Below the pieces are notes generated by a model. The model was not told the origin of the DNA and made no database searches. It saw only the letters and a program-made list of their open reading frames with translations. This document shows, piece by piece, positions 36,113 through 44,099 of a stretch of DNA of 64,000 nucleotides (position 1 is the stretch's first letter; every line of letters begins with the position of its first letter). This DNA comes from JAPPHA01 sp963662815 (lineage in GTDB: Bacteria; Pseudomonadota; Alphaproteobacteria; Rhodobacterales; Rhodobacteraceae), in contig CAXXWA010000037.1 of assembly GCA_963662815.2 (NCBI GenBank), positions 124,001-188,000 of the forward strand, written 5' to 3'. A program made the translations under genes and the position numbers.

Positions 36113-36996
36113 CAGGCAAGCTCCGGCTTCTCGCCAAAGAAGCCCTGCGGACGCACCAGAAGCACGACGAAAAGTGCAACGAAGAAGGTCAATGTCGACC
36201 AGGTGGCACCGAAGAAGTAGCCGACATAGGCGGCGACTATCGAAAGGATGAACGCCGCCAGCACGGTCCCGAGGATCGAGCCCATGCCACCCAGAACGAC
36301 GAGAGACATCAGGATCGCGATCCACTCCCAATGCTTGGCCGGGAAGAAGGAGAATACGAAGCTGACGAGCGCCCCGGCCGCCCCCGCCAGCCCGATGCCG
36401 ACTGCGAAGCTCACGAGGCCCACGAAGTTGACGTTGACGCCGAGGAGTTCGGCCGCATCGCGATTCTGGGTCGTCGCGCGGATTGCATTGCCGAACGCCG
36501 AGAACTTCAGGAAGAGCGCCAGCGAGGAGATGATCGCGAGAGACACGATCCCGGAGTAGAGCTGGCCCTTCGGAATGAAGACGTCTCCGATGAAGAAGGC
36601 GTCCGTTGCGTAGTCGGGAGAGGTGACCCGCTGCGTGTTGGTGAAGGCCGTGCCAAGCGCCCCTTCGACGACCATGGCCAAGGCAAAGGTCAGGAGCACT
36701 GTCATCTCCGAATACTTTGCCGACCGCGCCTCGCGCTCGAACACGAGCTTGTAAAGAAGCACACCCGTCGCCGCCAGGATGACCAGCGCGACCGGCAAGG
36801 TCGCCATGGGGTCCACGCCGCCAAGGCGGAAGGCCCAGTATGCAATGTAGGCCCCCGCCATGACGAGCGAGGGATGCGCGAGGTTGACAATCCGCATGAC
36901 CCCGAAAACCAGCGAAAGCCCTGACCCCATCAGCGCGTAGACTCCGCCAAGGGCGAGCCCCAGAACCAGAATCTGAATCATGTCCGCCATGATCAA
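36112..36996 (-). CDS. livH: Branched-chain-type ABC transporter permease
   Basis: 294 residues, hydrophobic throughout. 'ALMGSGLSLVFGVMRIVNLA', then 'HPSLVMAGAYIAYW', is the LivH start, and 'SAFGNAIRATTQNRDAAELL' is the coupling loop. 'GMGSILGTVLAAFILSIVAA' is the C-terminal motif. Overlaps livF by 4 bp and livM by 1 bp. Confidence 0.93.
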   Translation of the reverse strand: MIMADMIQILVLGLALGGVYALMGSGLSLVFGVMRIVNLAHPSLVMAGAYIAYWAFRLGGVDPMATLPVALVILAATGVLLYKLVFEREARSAKYSEMTVLLTFALAMVVEGALGTAFTNTQRVTSPDYATDAFFIGDVFIPKGQLYSGIVSLAIISSLALFLKFSAFGNAIRATTQNRDAAELLGVNVNFVGLVSFAVGIGLAGAAGALVSFVFSFFPAKHWEWIAILMSLVVLGGMGSILGTVLAAFILSIVAAYVGYFFGATWSTLTFFVALFVVLLVRPQGFFGEKPELA

Positions 36997-37721
36997 GCCG
37001 CTTTCTTGCCGCCGAGATAGAGATCCTGGATTCTCGGATCGTTGAGGATTTCCTGTCCGGGGCCTTCAAAGAGCGTCCGCCCGAGATCGAGCACGACACC
37101 CCAGTCCGCATGCTTGAGTCCCATGAGCGCGTTCTGCTCCACGAGCAGGATCGTGATCCCCTCGCCGGTCATGACGCGCATGATGTCGAAGACCTCGGCC
37201 ACGACCTTCGGCGCGAGACCCAGCGACGGCTCGTCCAGCATGACGATTTCCGGTCTGAGGATCATTGTCCGCGCCATGGAAAGCGTCTGCTGCTGGCCTC
37301 CTGAAAGGGTGCCCGCATGCTGGTCGCGACGTTCCCTCAGGATGGGGAACCGTTCCTCGATCCCGTCGATCCGGCGCTCAAGCTCCACCTTGTCGCGCAA
37401 CGAATAGCCGCCCATGCGAAGGTTTTCCCGCACAGTCATCTTCGGAAACAGCGCGCGCTCCTGCGGCACGAAGCAGATGCCCATGCGCAAGATCTGGTCG
37501 GGGCGAAGACCCTTCACGCTCGCGCCCCTGAACTTGACGTCTCCCTCCCGGACCCTGAGCATCCCCACGACGGCCTTCAGCAGAGTCGACTTTCCGGCGC
37601 CGTTCGGCCCGATGATGCAGTGCACCTTGCCCGGCTCCACATTGACAGACGCGCCGTTCAGGATCGCCGGCCCGTCGCCGTATCCGGCTACAACGTTCGA
37701 GACCGTTAGAAGGGCGCTCAT
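36993..37721 (-). CDS. livF: Branched-chain-type ABC transporter ATP-binding protein
   Basis: 242 residues. Walker A 'GPNGAGKSTLLKAVVGML', Q-loop 'CFVPQERALFPKMTVRENL', signature 'LSGGQQQTLSMARTM', Walker B 'IVMLDEPSLGLAPKVV' and the H-loop region 'ILLVEQNALMGLKHAD' are intact, in the LivF pattern. It overlaps livG by 4 bp and livH by 4 bp. Confidence 0.94.
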   Translation of the reverse strand: MSALLTVSNVVAGYGDGPAILNGASVNVEPGKVHCIIGPNGAGKSTLLKAVVGMLRVREGDVKFRGASVKGLRPDQILRMGICFVPQERALFPKMTVRENLRMGGYSLRDKVELERRIDGIEERFPILRERRDQHAGTLSGGQQQTLSMARTMILRPEIVMLDEPSLGLAPKVVAEVFDIMRVMTGEGITILLVEQNALMGLKHADWGVVLDLGRTLFEGPGQEILNDPRIQDLYLGGKKAA

Positions 37722-38470
37722 GCGGCCGCCTCCTGCGCACCGCCCAGATAGGCTTCAAGCACAGCCGGGTCGTTGCGGACCTCGTCGGGCGTTCCGCTGG
37801 CGATCACCCTGCCCTGCGCCATGACCACGACGCGGTGGGAAAGGCGCATGATGAGATCCATGTTGTGCTCGACGATCAGAACCGTCAGACCGTTTCTGTT
37901 CAGTTCGCGAATATGGCCGACAATTTCCTCCAGAAGGGTCGGGTTCACGCCGCCAGCCGGTTCGTCGAGCAGGATGATCTTCGGGTCGCTCATGAGAAGC
38001 GCCGCAAGGTCCATGAGCTTCTTCTGTCCGTAGCTCAGGTTGGCGCCGTCCTCATGCGCCAACCGGGTAATGCCGAGGAAGTCCAGGATTCCCATGGCCT
38101 TGTCGATCTCCTCCGGACTCATCGCCGGCTTGAAGAAATCGCGCCAACCGTTGATCCTCGACTGGCAAATGACGTTTTCAAGGACGGTCATGTCTGCAAG
38201 GTTGCGCGAGATCTGGAAGGTCCGGCTGAGGCCTCGCGCCGTGATCTTGTGCGGTCGCAACCCGTCAATTCGCTCGCCATCCAGCCAGACCTCGCCCCTT
38301 GTGGGCGTCATCGTCCTGCTGATGCAGTTGAACGCAGTCGTCTTGCCCGCGCCGTTCGGGCCGATCAGGGCGGTGATGCTGCCCCTTTCGACGCCGAAAG
38401 AGCATTCATCGACGGCCCTGATGCCGCCGAAGTGCTTGCAAAGGTTTCGGACGTCCAGCATGTGGCGCAT
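37718..38470 (-). CDS. livG: Branched-chain-type ABC transporter ATP-binding protein
   Basis: 250 residues. Walker A 'GPNGAGKTTAFNCIS', the LivG-type insertion 'GLRPHKITARGLSRTFQISR', signature 'LSYGQKKLMDLAALL' and Walker B 'IILLDEPAGGVNPTLL' are present. 'LSYGQ' instead of 'LSGGQ' is normal for LivG. It follows the binding-protein gene by 48 bp. Confidence 0.94.
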   Translation of the reverse strand: MRHMLDVRNLCKHFGGIRAVDECSFGVERGSITALIGPNGAGKTTAFNCISRTMTPTRGEVWLDGERIDGLRPHKITARGLSRTFQISRNLADMTVLENVICQSRINGWRDFFKPAMSPEEIDKAMGILDFLGITRLAHEDGANLSYGQKKLMDLAALLMSDPKIILLDEPAGGVNPTLLEEIVGHIRELNRNGLTVLIVEHNMDLIMRLSHRVVVMAQGRVIASGTPDEVRNDPAVLEAYLGGAQEAAA

Positions 38471-38518
38471 GCTGCGAGCGAATGGCCGGGCGCGGTTCGG
38501 GCGCCCGGCCAGACGTTG

Positions 38519-39787
38519 TCACCAGCCCATCTTGGGATAGTTGAGCGGCGAGGTCTCGAACTCGTTCGTCGGGTAGACGAACTGGAGTTCTCCGCCATTC
38601 CACTGCGCAACCATGAACGGCTTGTCGATCGGAAGGCCGACGGAATCCCAGTTGAAGGCGCCCAGGATGGTGCGGACGGGATCGCTGGCCGTACGCGCCG
38701 CCAACCACGCGCCCATCTTGTCGTTGTCGGTTTCGCCCGCACCACGGATCGCCTGCTCCATGCCCTGGCACACGGCAAAGGGAATCGCCGCGTCTTCGTC
38801 CGGGGCAAATCCGTTGCGCCTGGTGAATTCGGCCACGAAATCTGCATTGCCGAACGGCTCGCCCGCGAGTTCGCCCACATACGGCGCATCAGGGTGCCAG
38901 GATGTGTGCATGAGGATTGCTTCCGAGGCTTCCTGGGTTCCCTCGTAGAACTCGACCTGCGTGCCCTGACTGTAGTAGACCATCTTCGGTTCTGCGCGAA
39001 CGGTCTTCAACGCGCGGGTCAACTGCACCGCTTCTTCCGCGCTTGCGCTCAGCGCGATGATCAGTTCCGCGCCCGACCGCTTGATGGAGTTGGCGAGGTT
39101 CAGCCAGTCATTGAAGCCTTCCTCCGGCCACTTTTCGGTATAGACCACCTCGATTCCAGCTTCGGCCAAGTATCCCGGCGCAAGGTCGGTGACTTCATCG
39201 CCGGTCGCCGGATCCATCACCTTCAGGCCCAGAAAACCGGTCTCGACGGCGTTCGCGAAGAAGTCGTCCGCCGACACTACGGCGGCTGTCTTCGGACGGT
39301 CCGCCTCGTCGACCAGGTCACTGATGAGACCCTGCAGCGAAGAACCGACATACTCGGCCGCGTTCGGCTGGAAATAGAAAATGTTCTTGTGGCCCTGGGT
39401 ATAGATCCGCAGCGCGCCGCCAGCCGGAACCGGATGCACCAGGCCGTTCTTGGCAAGAATGTTCGCCACCGGGAATGTCAGGCGCGACGAGAACGTGCCG
39501 AAAACGGCGTCAACGCCGTCGACGTTGATGAACCGCTCGTACTGCGCGATCGCGGTGGCCGGATCCGACCGGTTGTCCGACATGATCAGTTCGAGCTGCT
39601 CGCCGTTGATGCCGCCACGTTCGTTGATCATGTCTACGCAAAGCTGGTAGCCTTGTTCGTGCTTCGCGCCAGCGATCGAGAACGCGCCGGTCAACGGCAG
39701 CGACGTGCCGATCTTGATTTCGGCCACGGCAGTCGACGCGACCAAGGCCGCAGCGGCAGTGCCTGCCAACAGTATTCCTGGTTTCAT
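38519..39787 (-). CDS. ABC transporter substrate-binding protein, LivK-like
   Basis: 422 residues. A signal peptide ('ILLAGTAAAALVASTAVAEI') is followed by 'KIGTSLPLTGAFSIAGAKHE' and 'CVDMINERGGINGEQLELIM', the start of Peripla_BP_6 proteins. It ends with Trp/Gly-rich segments typical of amide/urea or aromatic-acid binding members rather than LivJ. A GGGAGG Shine-Dalgarno supports the start. It gives the adjacent Liv-type importer its specificity; the ligand is unknown. Confidence 0.9.
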   Translation of the reverse strand: MKPGILLAGTAAAALVASTAVAEIKIGTSLPLTGAFSIAGAKHEQGYQLCVDMINERGGINGEQLELIMSDNRSDPATAIAQYERFINVDGVDAVFGTFSSRLTFPVANILAKNGLVHPVPAGGALRIYTQGHKNIFYFQPNAAEYVGSSLQGLISDLVDEADRPKTAAVVSADDFFANAVETGFLGLKVMDPATGDEVTDLAPGYLAEAGIEVVYTEKWPEEGFNDWLNLANSIKRSGAELIIALSASAEEAVQLTRALKTVRAEPKMVYYSQGTQVEFYEGTQEASEAILMHTSWHPDAPYVGELAGEPFGNADFVAEFTRRNGFAPDEDAAIPFAVCQGMEQAIRGAGETDNDKMGAWLAARTASDPVRTILGAFNWDSVGLPIDKPFMVAQWNGGELQFVYPTNEFETSPLNYPKMGW

Positions 39788-39857
39788 TGGGTTTCCTCCC
39801 TTTCAAGTTTGTCTTTGCCGGCGCCAGTCGCATCGGACGCCGACTCGGGTTCGCCCT

Positions 39858-40823
39858 TCACTCAGCAGCCTGGGGAACTTCCAGACCAGTGGGATAAGGG
39901 CTGTCTTCGCTTTCGAGCTCCATGCCTGCAGAAAGCGCAACCGTCTCGAGAAGCGCAGAAAAGTCTTCTTCCAAATAAGCCGCCGGATCGTCCTTGAGCG
40001 CCGCCGCCCCGAAATGGGCCTGCAGCGCTTCCCGGGTAGCCGCCGTCACCGGCATCGGCACGTCGAGCTCGCGCCCTGACGCCAGTCCCAGATCGAGATC
40101 CTTGCGCAGAAGCGCCGGCGTGAAAGTCGTCGTCCAGTCCAGATTGACGAAGGCGTTGGTCTTGTATCTCGTGAAAATCGAACCCATGACCGAATTGTTC
40201 ATGAAGTCGAGGAACGCGCGGCGCGGCACTCCGGCCCGTTGCGCGAGAATCGTGATCTCAGCCAGGTTTTGGGTCACCACGCCAAGCATCACATTGTGCG
40301 CGATCTTGCAGAACCGGGCCAGTTCGCCCTCGCCGACATAGGAGACGCCGTTGGCTGCTATGGTCGCGATGATGTCTTCGACCCTTTCGAATGCCGCCCT
40401 TGGTCCCGACGCCACGGCGCTCAACTTGCCCGCCTTCACGCACTTGCCGTTCCCGCTGACGGGCGAGCAAACGAATTCCGCGCCCTTGTCGAAAAGCCGC
40501 GAACGGATTTCAGCCGACTGCCCGACGCCGATCGAGGAGCAATCGAGGAATATTCCCGGCACGCCATCTCCGGAAAGCACGCCGCCTTCGCCGAAGTAAA
40601 GCGCCTCGACGTCCTTGCCCGTCGAGACCATGGTCGCCAGTACGTCGACGCCTGCCAGATCCGCCGGGCTGCCGACAAGCGTCGCGCCCTTCTCCGCCAG
40701 AGGTTCCGCCTTCGAGCGCGTTCGATTCCAGACCTTGACCTCATAGCCGGCGTTCACCAACCGTTCCGCCATGGGGAAGCCCATGCGTCCCATGCCGATC
40801 CAACCAATGGCGGGTCGCGTCAT
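39858..40823 (-). CDS. NAD(P)-dependent beta-hydroxyacid dehydrogenase family protein
   Basis: 321 residues. 'IGWIGMGRMGFPMAERLVNA' is the Rossmann GxGxxG, 'VKVWNRTRSKAEPLAEKGAT' selects NADP by its Arg, and 'VCSPVSGNGKCVKAGKLSAV' is the substrate-binding block 'DAPVSGg...A..G.L'. 'FCKIAHNVMLGVVTQNLAEI' holds the catalytic Lys. Relatives act on 3-hydroxyisobutyrate, tartronate semialdehyde or 2-hydroxymethylglutarate. The Asp of 'DAPVSGG' is Ser here. It precedes the binding-protein gene by 70 bp in the same direction. Confidence 0.9.
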   Translation of the reverse strand: MTRPAIGWIGMGRMGFPMAERLVNAGYEVKVWNRTRSKAEPLAEKGATLVGSPADLAGVDVLATMVSTGKDVEALYFGEGGVLSGDGVPGIFLDCSSIGVGQSAEIRSRLFDKGAEFVCSPVSGNGKCVKAGKLSAVASGPRAAFERVEDIIATIAANGVSYVGEGELARFCKIAHNVMLGVVTQNLAEITILAQRAGVPRRAFLDFMNNSVMGSIFTRYKTNAFVNLDWTTTFTPALLRKDLDLGLASGRELDVPMPVTAATREALQAHFGAAALKDDPAAYLEEDFSALLETVALSAGMELESEDSPYPTGLEVPQAAE

Positions 40824-40835
40824 CTTGATCTCCCG

Positions 40836-41342
40836 TTAAGCAACCATTGCGCCGGAATCACCGGCGTCGCGGATCCAGACCATTTCGATCTGGACTCCTG
40901 CATCCCTGATCAGGTTGAAGACCGGGCACCGCGCTTCGGTTTCCTCAACCACGTTCTTGAGTCGCGCTTCGCTTTCCCGGGTGCGCACGCTCGCCTCGAC
41001 CTTGACGGTCCGGAAGTGAGGCACGACCCCGCGCATTCCGGAACGCCCCCGAATGTCGATGGTAAAGGCCGCATCGAATTCGATGCCTTCGTAGTCGAAG
41101 TCCATCTCACTGGCCGTGCGGCCGAATGTGACCGCCTCGCACCCGCACAGCGATGCCAGAACGCCTGCAAGCGGCGTTGGCCCCCTGTCGGATCCGCCGT
41201 GCACGGCGGGTTCGTCAAAAGTGAACTCGCCCAAATCCCCGAAGCGCACGACAGTGGCAAGCGATCCGTCGTTGGATGCCGACAAGGACTTGCGGCGGAT
41301 GACCGGCTTCGAAAAGTCTCTCTTGTCGACGACGCTTACCAT
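40836..41342 (-). CDS. OsmC family protein
   Basis: 168 residues. The two conserved cysteines lie in 'LCGCEAVTFGRTASEM' and 'ETEARCPVFNLI', as in OsmC/Ohr-fold proteins with peroxidase-like function. 'GSDRGPTPLAGVLASLCGCE' is the usual helix start. It is the first gene of the leftward liv-containing run and starts 51 bp from the nearest of the two LacI-type operators. Confidence 0.85.
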   Translation of the reverse strand: MVSVVDKRDFSKPVIRRKSLSASNDGSLATVVRFGDLGEFTFDEPAVHGGSDRGPTPLAGVLASLCGCEAVTFGRTASEMDFDYEGIEFDAAFTIDIRGRSGMRGVVPHFRTVKVEASVRTRESEARLKNVVEETEARCPVFNLIRDAGVQIEMVWIRDAGDSGAMVA

Positions 41343-41392
41343 TCAACGGGTTCCTGTCGGTTCACGGATCGCCTGAATCAGATCCGCGATTT

Positions 41393-41461
41393 GCGCAAAC
41401 GATTGCATGGCCATAATGCCGTCCAACCCATCGGTCAACAACTTTATGCAATCGTTTGCGC
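41393..41461. promoter_or_regulatory. Twin LacI-type operators in inverted orientation
   Basis: GCGCAAACGATTGCAT (41393-41408) and ATGCAATCGTTTGCGC (41446-41461) are exact reverse complements of each other. Each contains the LacI-family core with central CG (GCAAACGATTGC / GCAATCGTTTGC). Their centres are 53 bp apart, about five helical turns, which would let one tetramer or two dimers hold a loop. They lie between the divergent OsmC and LacI-family genes, so the regulator likely controls itself and the leftward catabolic block. Confidence 0.85.
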
Positions 41462-41507
41462 CCGGCCCGGAATCGGTGTATTCCCCGGCCATGCGGCCGG
41501 CGGATCC

Positions 41508-42560
41508 ATGAGGAAGGGCGTCACGATCAAGGATGTCGCGCGGGAGGCCGGCGTCCACGTCGCGACGGTCTCGCGGGCGCTGTCGCCGAGCCCGCGCGCC
41601 CGGCTGTCGGCGGAGGTTGTGGCGAGGGTCCGCGAGGCGGCGGACGCCATGGGATACCGGCCGAACCGCATCGCCGCCGGGCTCAGGACCCGCCGCACCA
41701 TGACCGTGGGCGTGATGATCCCCGACATCGCCAACACCCTGTTCCCGCCGATCGTGCGCGGCATGGAGAGCGCGCTGGAGCCTGCCGGGTACGCCTCGAT
41801 CCTGGTCAGCACGGACAACGACCCGGACCGCGAGGCGCGGCTGCTCGACGTGCTGATGCAGCGCGGCGTGGACGGCATCGTCGACGCGGCGGCGACCCGC
41901 ATGGACCCGCACCTGGAGCGGGTCGCGCGGGAGGTGCCCGTGGTCACCGCGAACCGCGCGGCGGAGGGCTCCGGCATCCCCTCGGTGGTCAGCGACGACG
42001 CGGGCGGGATCCGGATGATGCTGCGGAGGCTCCGCGACGCCGGGCACCGGGCCGTCGGCCACGTCGCGGGGCCGGACCGCCTGTCGACCGGCGTCCGGCG
42101 GCGGCGGGCGTTCGAGGCCGCGGCGCGGCGCCTCGGCCTCGCGGCGGCGGTGGTCGCGGCCCGGCGCTACGACGAGGACGAGGGCCGCCGCTGCGCCCTG
42201 ACGGCGCTGGAGGGCTTCCCGGAGGCGACCGCCCTGCTCTGCGCCAACGACCGCCTGGCGATCGGCGCCGTCGGCGCGCTCGCCGCGCTGGGGCTGCGGT
42301 GCCCCGAGGACGTCTCCGTGACCGGGTTCAACGACATTCCCTTTCTCGACCTGATCCCGCCCGGGCTCACCACCGTGCGGATCCTGAAGTCCGAGGTCGG
42401 GCGCGCCGCGGCGGAGATCCTGCTGAAGCGCATGGCCGAGCCCGGCGCGCGGGTGCCCGCGACGACGGTGATGCCGGTGTCGGTCGTCGAGCGGGGCAGC
42501 ATCGCGCCGCCGGGGCCCGGCCGCGGGACCCGCACAGCAGGCCGGCCGCGGCCGGGGTGA
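41508..42560 (+). CDS. LacI-family transcriptional regulator
   Basis: 350 residues. HTH 'VTIKDVAREAGVHVATVSRA' is followed by the hinge ('GYRPNRIAAGLRTRRTMTVG') and a periplasmic-binding-like domain ending 'SVTGFNDIPFLDLIPPGLTT'. The hinge contains 'IAAGL' in place of the usual 'A..L'. The GC content looks higher than in its neighbours, and the C-terminus is Gly/Arg-rich. Two matching operators lie just upstream. Likely ligand: a sugar-like or catabolic intermediate of the adjacent operon. Confidence 0.93.
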   Translation: MRKGVTIKDVAREAGVHVATVSRALSPSPRARLSAEVVARVREAADAMGYRPNRIAAGLRTRRTMTVGVMIPDIANTLFPPIVRGMESALEPAGYASILVSTDNDPDREARLLDVLMQRGVDGIVDAAATRMDPHLERVAREVPVVTANRAAEGSGIPSVVSDDAGGIRMMLRRLRDAGHRAVGHVAGPDRLSTGVRRRRAFEAAARRLGLAAAVVAARRYDEDEGRRCALTALEGFPEATALLCANDRLAIGAVGALAALGLRCPEDVSVTGFNDIPFLDLIPPGLTTVRILKSEVGRAAAEILLKRMAEPGARVPATTVMPVSVVERGSIAPPGPGRGTRTAGRPRPG

Positions 42561-42592
42561 CGCGGCGGTGCGGCCGGACTCCTGAGCCGAAA

Positions 42593-42738
42593 GTCAGGTG
42601 GTGGCGGCCCCCGGCATAACTGACTCCATGTTACGTCACAGGGACTGTCGCCGCCATTTGGCCGATTCGCAACATACTGCGCAGAAAAAAGCAGGCTGCC
42701 ACCACCCCTGGTATTTCACTTCAAAGTGGCACGTAGGG
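42593..42738 (-). mobile_element. Orphan terminal fragment of the IS30-family element
   Basis: 146 bp that align, in the minus orientation, with the left end of the 1607-2999 element, from the terminal repeat (ending TTTCACTTCAAAGTGGCACG here) inward past the transposase start. It contains the recognisable internal block CAGGGACTGTCGCCGCCAT. The rest of the element is missing. Divergence from the intact copy is clear, so this is an old remnant. Confidence 0.75.
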
Positions 42739-42850
42739 ACTCCTTTGGGAAACTGCTTTTCTGGATTCGAGTCACGATTGACGAAAATGCGTCTCAGCCC
42801 GTCTTGAAGGGATCTGAATTGTCCTTGAAGCGGGACGGTGCCGGCGGGAC

Positions 42851-43552
42851 TCACTCAGTTTCGCCGGCTTTTCCTCTTTCAGCCGCTTCATTCAATGGAG
42901 ACGGTCCCTGCAGCCATGACAGCATCCTGCTCCTGGCTTCCTCGAAGGGCATACCATCCATTCTGTCATCGAAGTGTTGAACGGCTGCATAGTCGGTTTC
43001 CAGAAAGTCGCCTGCCAGGCGTTTCTCGAGAGCGGCCCGCTTTTGCGCCCCGATTCCGTGCAGGCCGGCATCCGCGAGAAGATCCGGCCTTCTGGTCGTG
43101 ACGGTCGCGAAGTCGAACAGGTCCCGTCCCGTGAAGGACGTCGAACGATAATGGATCTTCTGGGCAAGAATCTCCCGGTCGGACATGACCTGGACGATGC
43201 CGTGCCTGTCCAGGTTCATTGTCTCCGGCTCGAATTCGATTACCGGGGCTGCAACCAGGTAATCAATTTCTCCGATGTCATTGACAACGCAACGCAAGTG
43301 GTTGGCCTGCTCGGAATAATTGTCGACCGTCGCCGCCACGTTGTCGTTGAGGCGAGGCGAAAGGAAGGCGAGCATCTGGACGTCATTCAGGAAAAGATCG
43401 ACATCCCGGCTCAGGCGATGCCTGTGTCGCAGCATCAGCACCGTTCCGTCGCCCCATGTCCATTGCTTGCGATCAACGCCGACGCTGTCCAGGTGATTCA
43501 GGGCGAGATCAAAAAGATCGATCCATCTCGATCCGGCGGATTGTTTCGTCAC
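42851..43552 (-). CDS. Nucleotidyltransferase (AbiEii-like) toxin candidate
   Basis: 233 residues. 'WTWGDGTVLMLRHRHRLSRD' followed by 'VDLFL' fits the nucleotidyltransferase pattern (GG/GD, then D-x-D), and 'MSDREILAQKIHYRSTSFTG', then 'RDLFDFATVT', matches the AbiEii 'K......R...RDlfDl' core. GG is changed to GD. It overlaps the small upstream gene by 4 bp (ATGA), the arrangement of a toxin-antitoxin pair. It is different from the toxin at 11.3 kb, so the window holds two such pairs. Confidence 0.75.
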   Translation of the reverse strand: MTKQSAGSRWIDLFDLALNHLDSVGVDRKQWTWGDGTVLMLRHRHRLSRDVDLFLNDVQMLAFLSPRLNDNVAATVDNYSEQANHLRCVVNDIGEIDYLVAAPVIEFEPETMNLDRHGIVQVMSDREILAQKIHYRSTSFTGRDLFDFATVTTRRPDLLADAGLHGIGAQKRAALEKRLAGDFLETDYAAVQHFDDRMDGMPFEEARSRMLSWLQGPSPLNEAAERGKAGETE

Positions 43553-43842
43553 AGAGGCAACCCGCGATCGCAGATCGCCCTGGTCCTGGCGTCGATCTCC
43601 TCATGTTGCAGCCCAAGTTCCTCGGCGAGCTCGTAGGCCTTGTAGCCCGCCGTTTCCGTCAATGCCTGACAGACGCGGGGAATCTCTTCCCGTTCAGGAG
43701 TCGCGCCGCAAAGAATTTCGCGCAGTAGGGCGGCGGTGATCTCACCGTAGCTGGTTGACCCGTGATGCGCATACACTTCAAGCGTCGTCATGGCCTTCCG
43801 CCGGCGCGTGGCCGCCAAGGTGTCGAACGCTGCATTCGTCAT
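43549..43842 (-). CDS. Putative antitoxin partner of the nucleotidyltransferase
   Basis: 97 residues from the ATG at 43842; an ORF extension to 43968 has no support. The protein is mostly helical and contains an acidic stretch ('GATPEREEIPRVCQALTETA'), then 'AYELAEELGLQHEEIDARTR'. No family is recognised. Its role as antitoxin is inferred from size, position upstream and ATGA coupling to the nucleotidyltransferase gene. Confidence 0.55.
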   Translation of the reverse strand: MTNAAFDTLAATRRRKAMTTLEVYAHHGSTSYGEITAALLREILCGATPEREEIPRVCQALTETAGYKAYELAEELGLQHEEIDARTRAICDRGLPL

Positions 43843-44099
43843 GGCCCGAAGGTAGCATCCCGTCCCGGACGCCTCAAGTGACCGCTCTGGTCGCTGGTCG
43901 GATCCGTCGGTCCCGCAACCTAGCCTGGCACCCAATACAGCCCTTGTCTTTCTCGCCTGGACAGACATCGTCCACAGTTGTCCAACATGCCTTCACGGCA
44001 TGTTTATTCTTCGCGGGTCTTGACGAGGCCATTTGGCTGACCGGAAATACATCCCGCGCCGGATCCGGCTGTTTCAGCGGCAATTCCGTGACTTTGCTC

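Noticed and set aside
37835..39997. 720-codon forward ORF
   Set aside because: It is antisense to livG and the binding-protein gene, both of which have intact motifs. Its sequence is Arg/His/Ala-rich shadow composition, typical for GC-rich DNA.
40239..41507. Upstream extension of the LacI-family ORF
   Set aside because: The extended frame runs antisense to the dehydrogenase and OsmC genes; the HTH begins at 41508 and the operators lie just before it.
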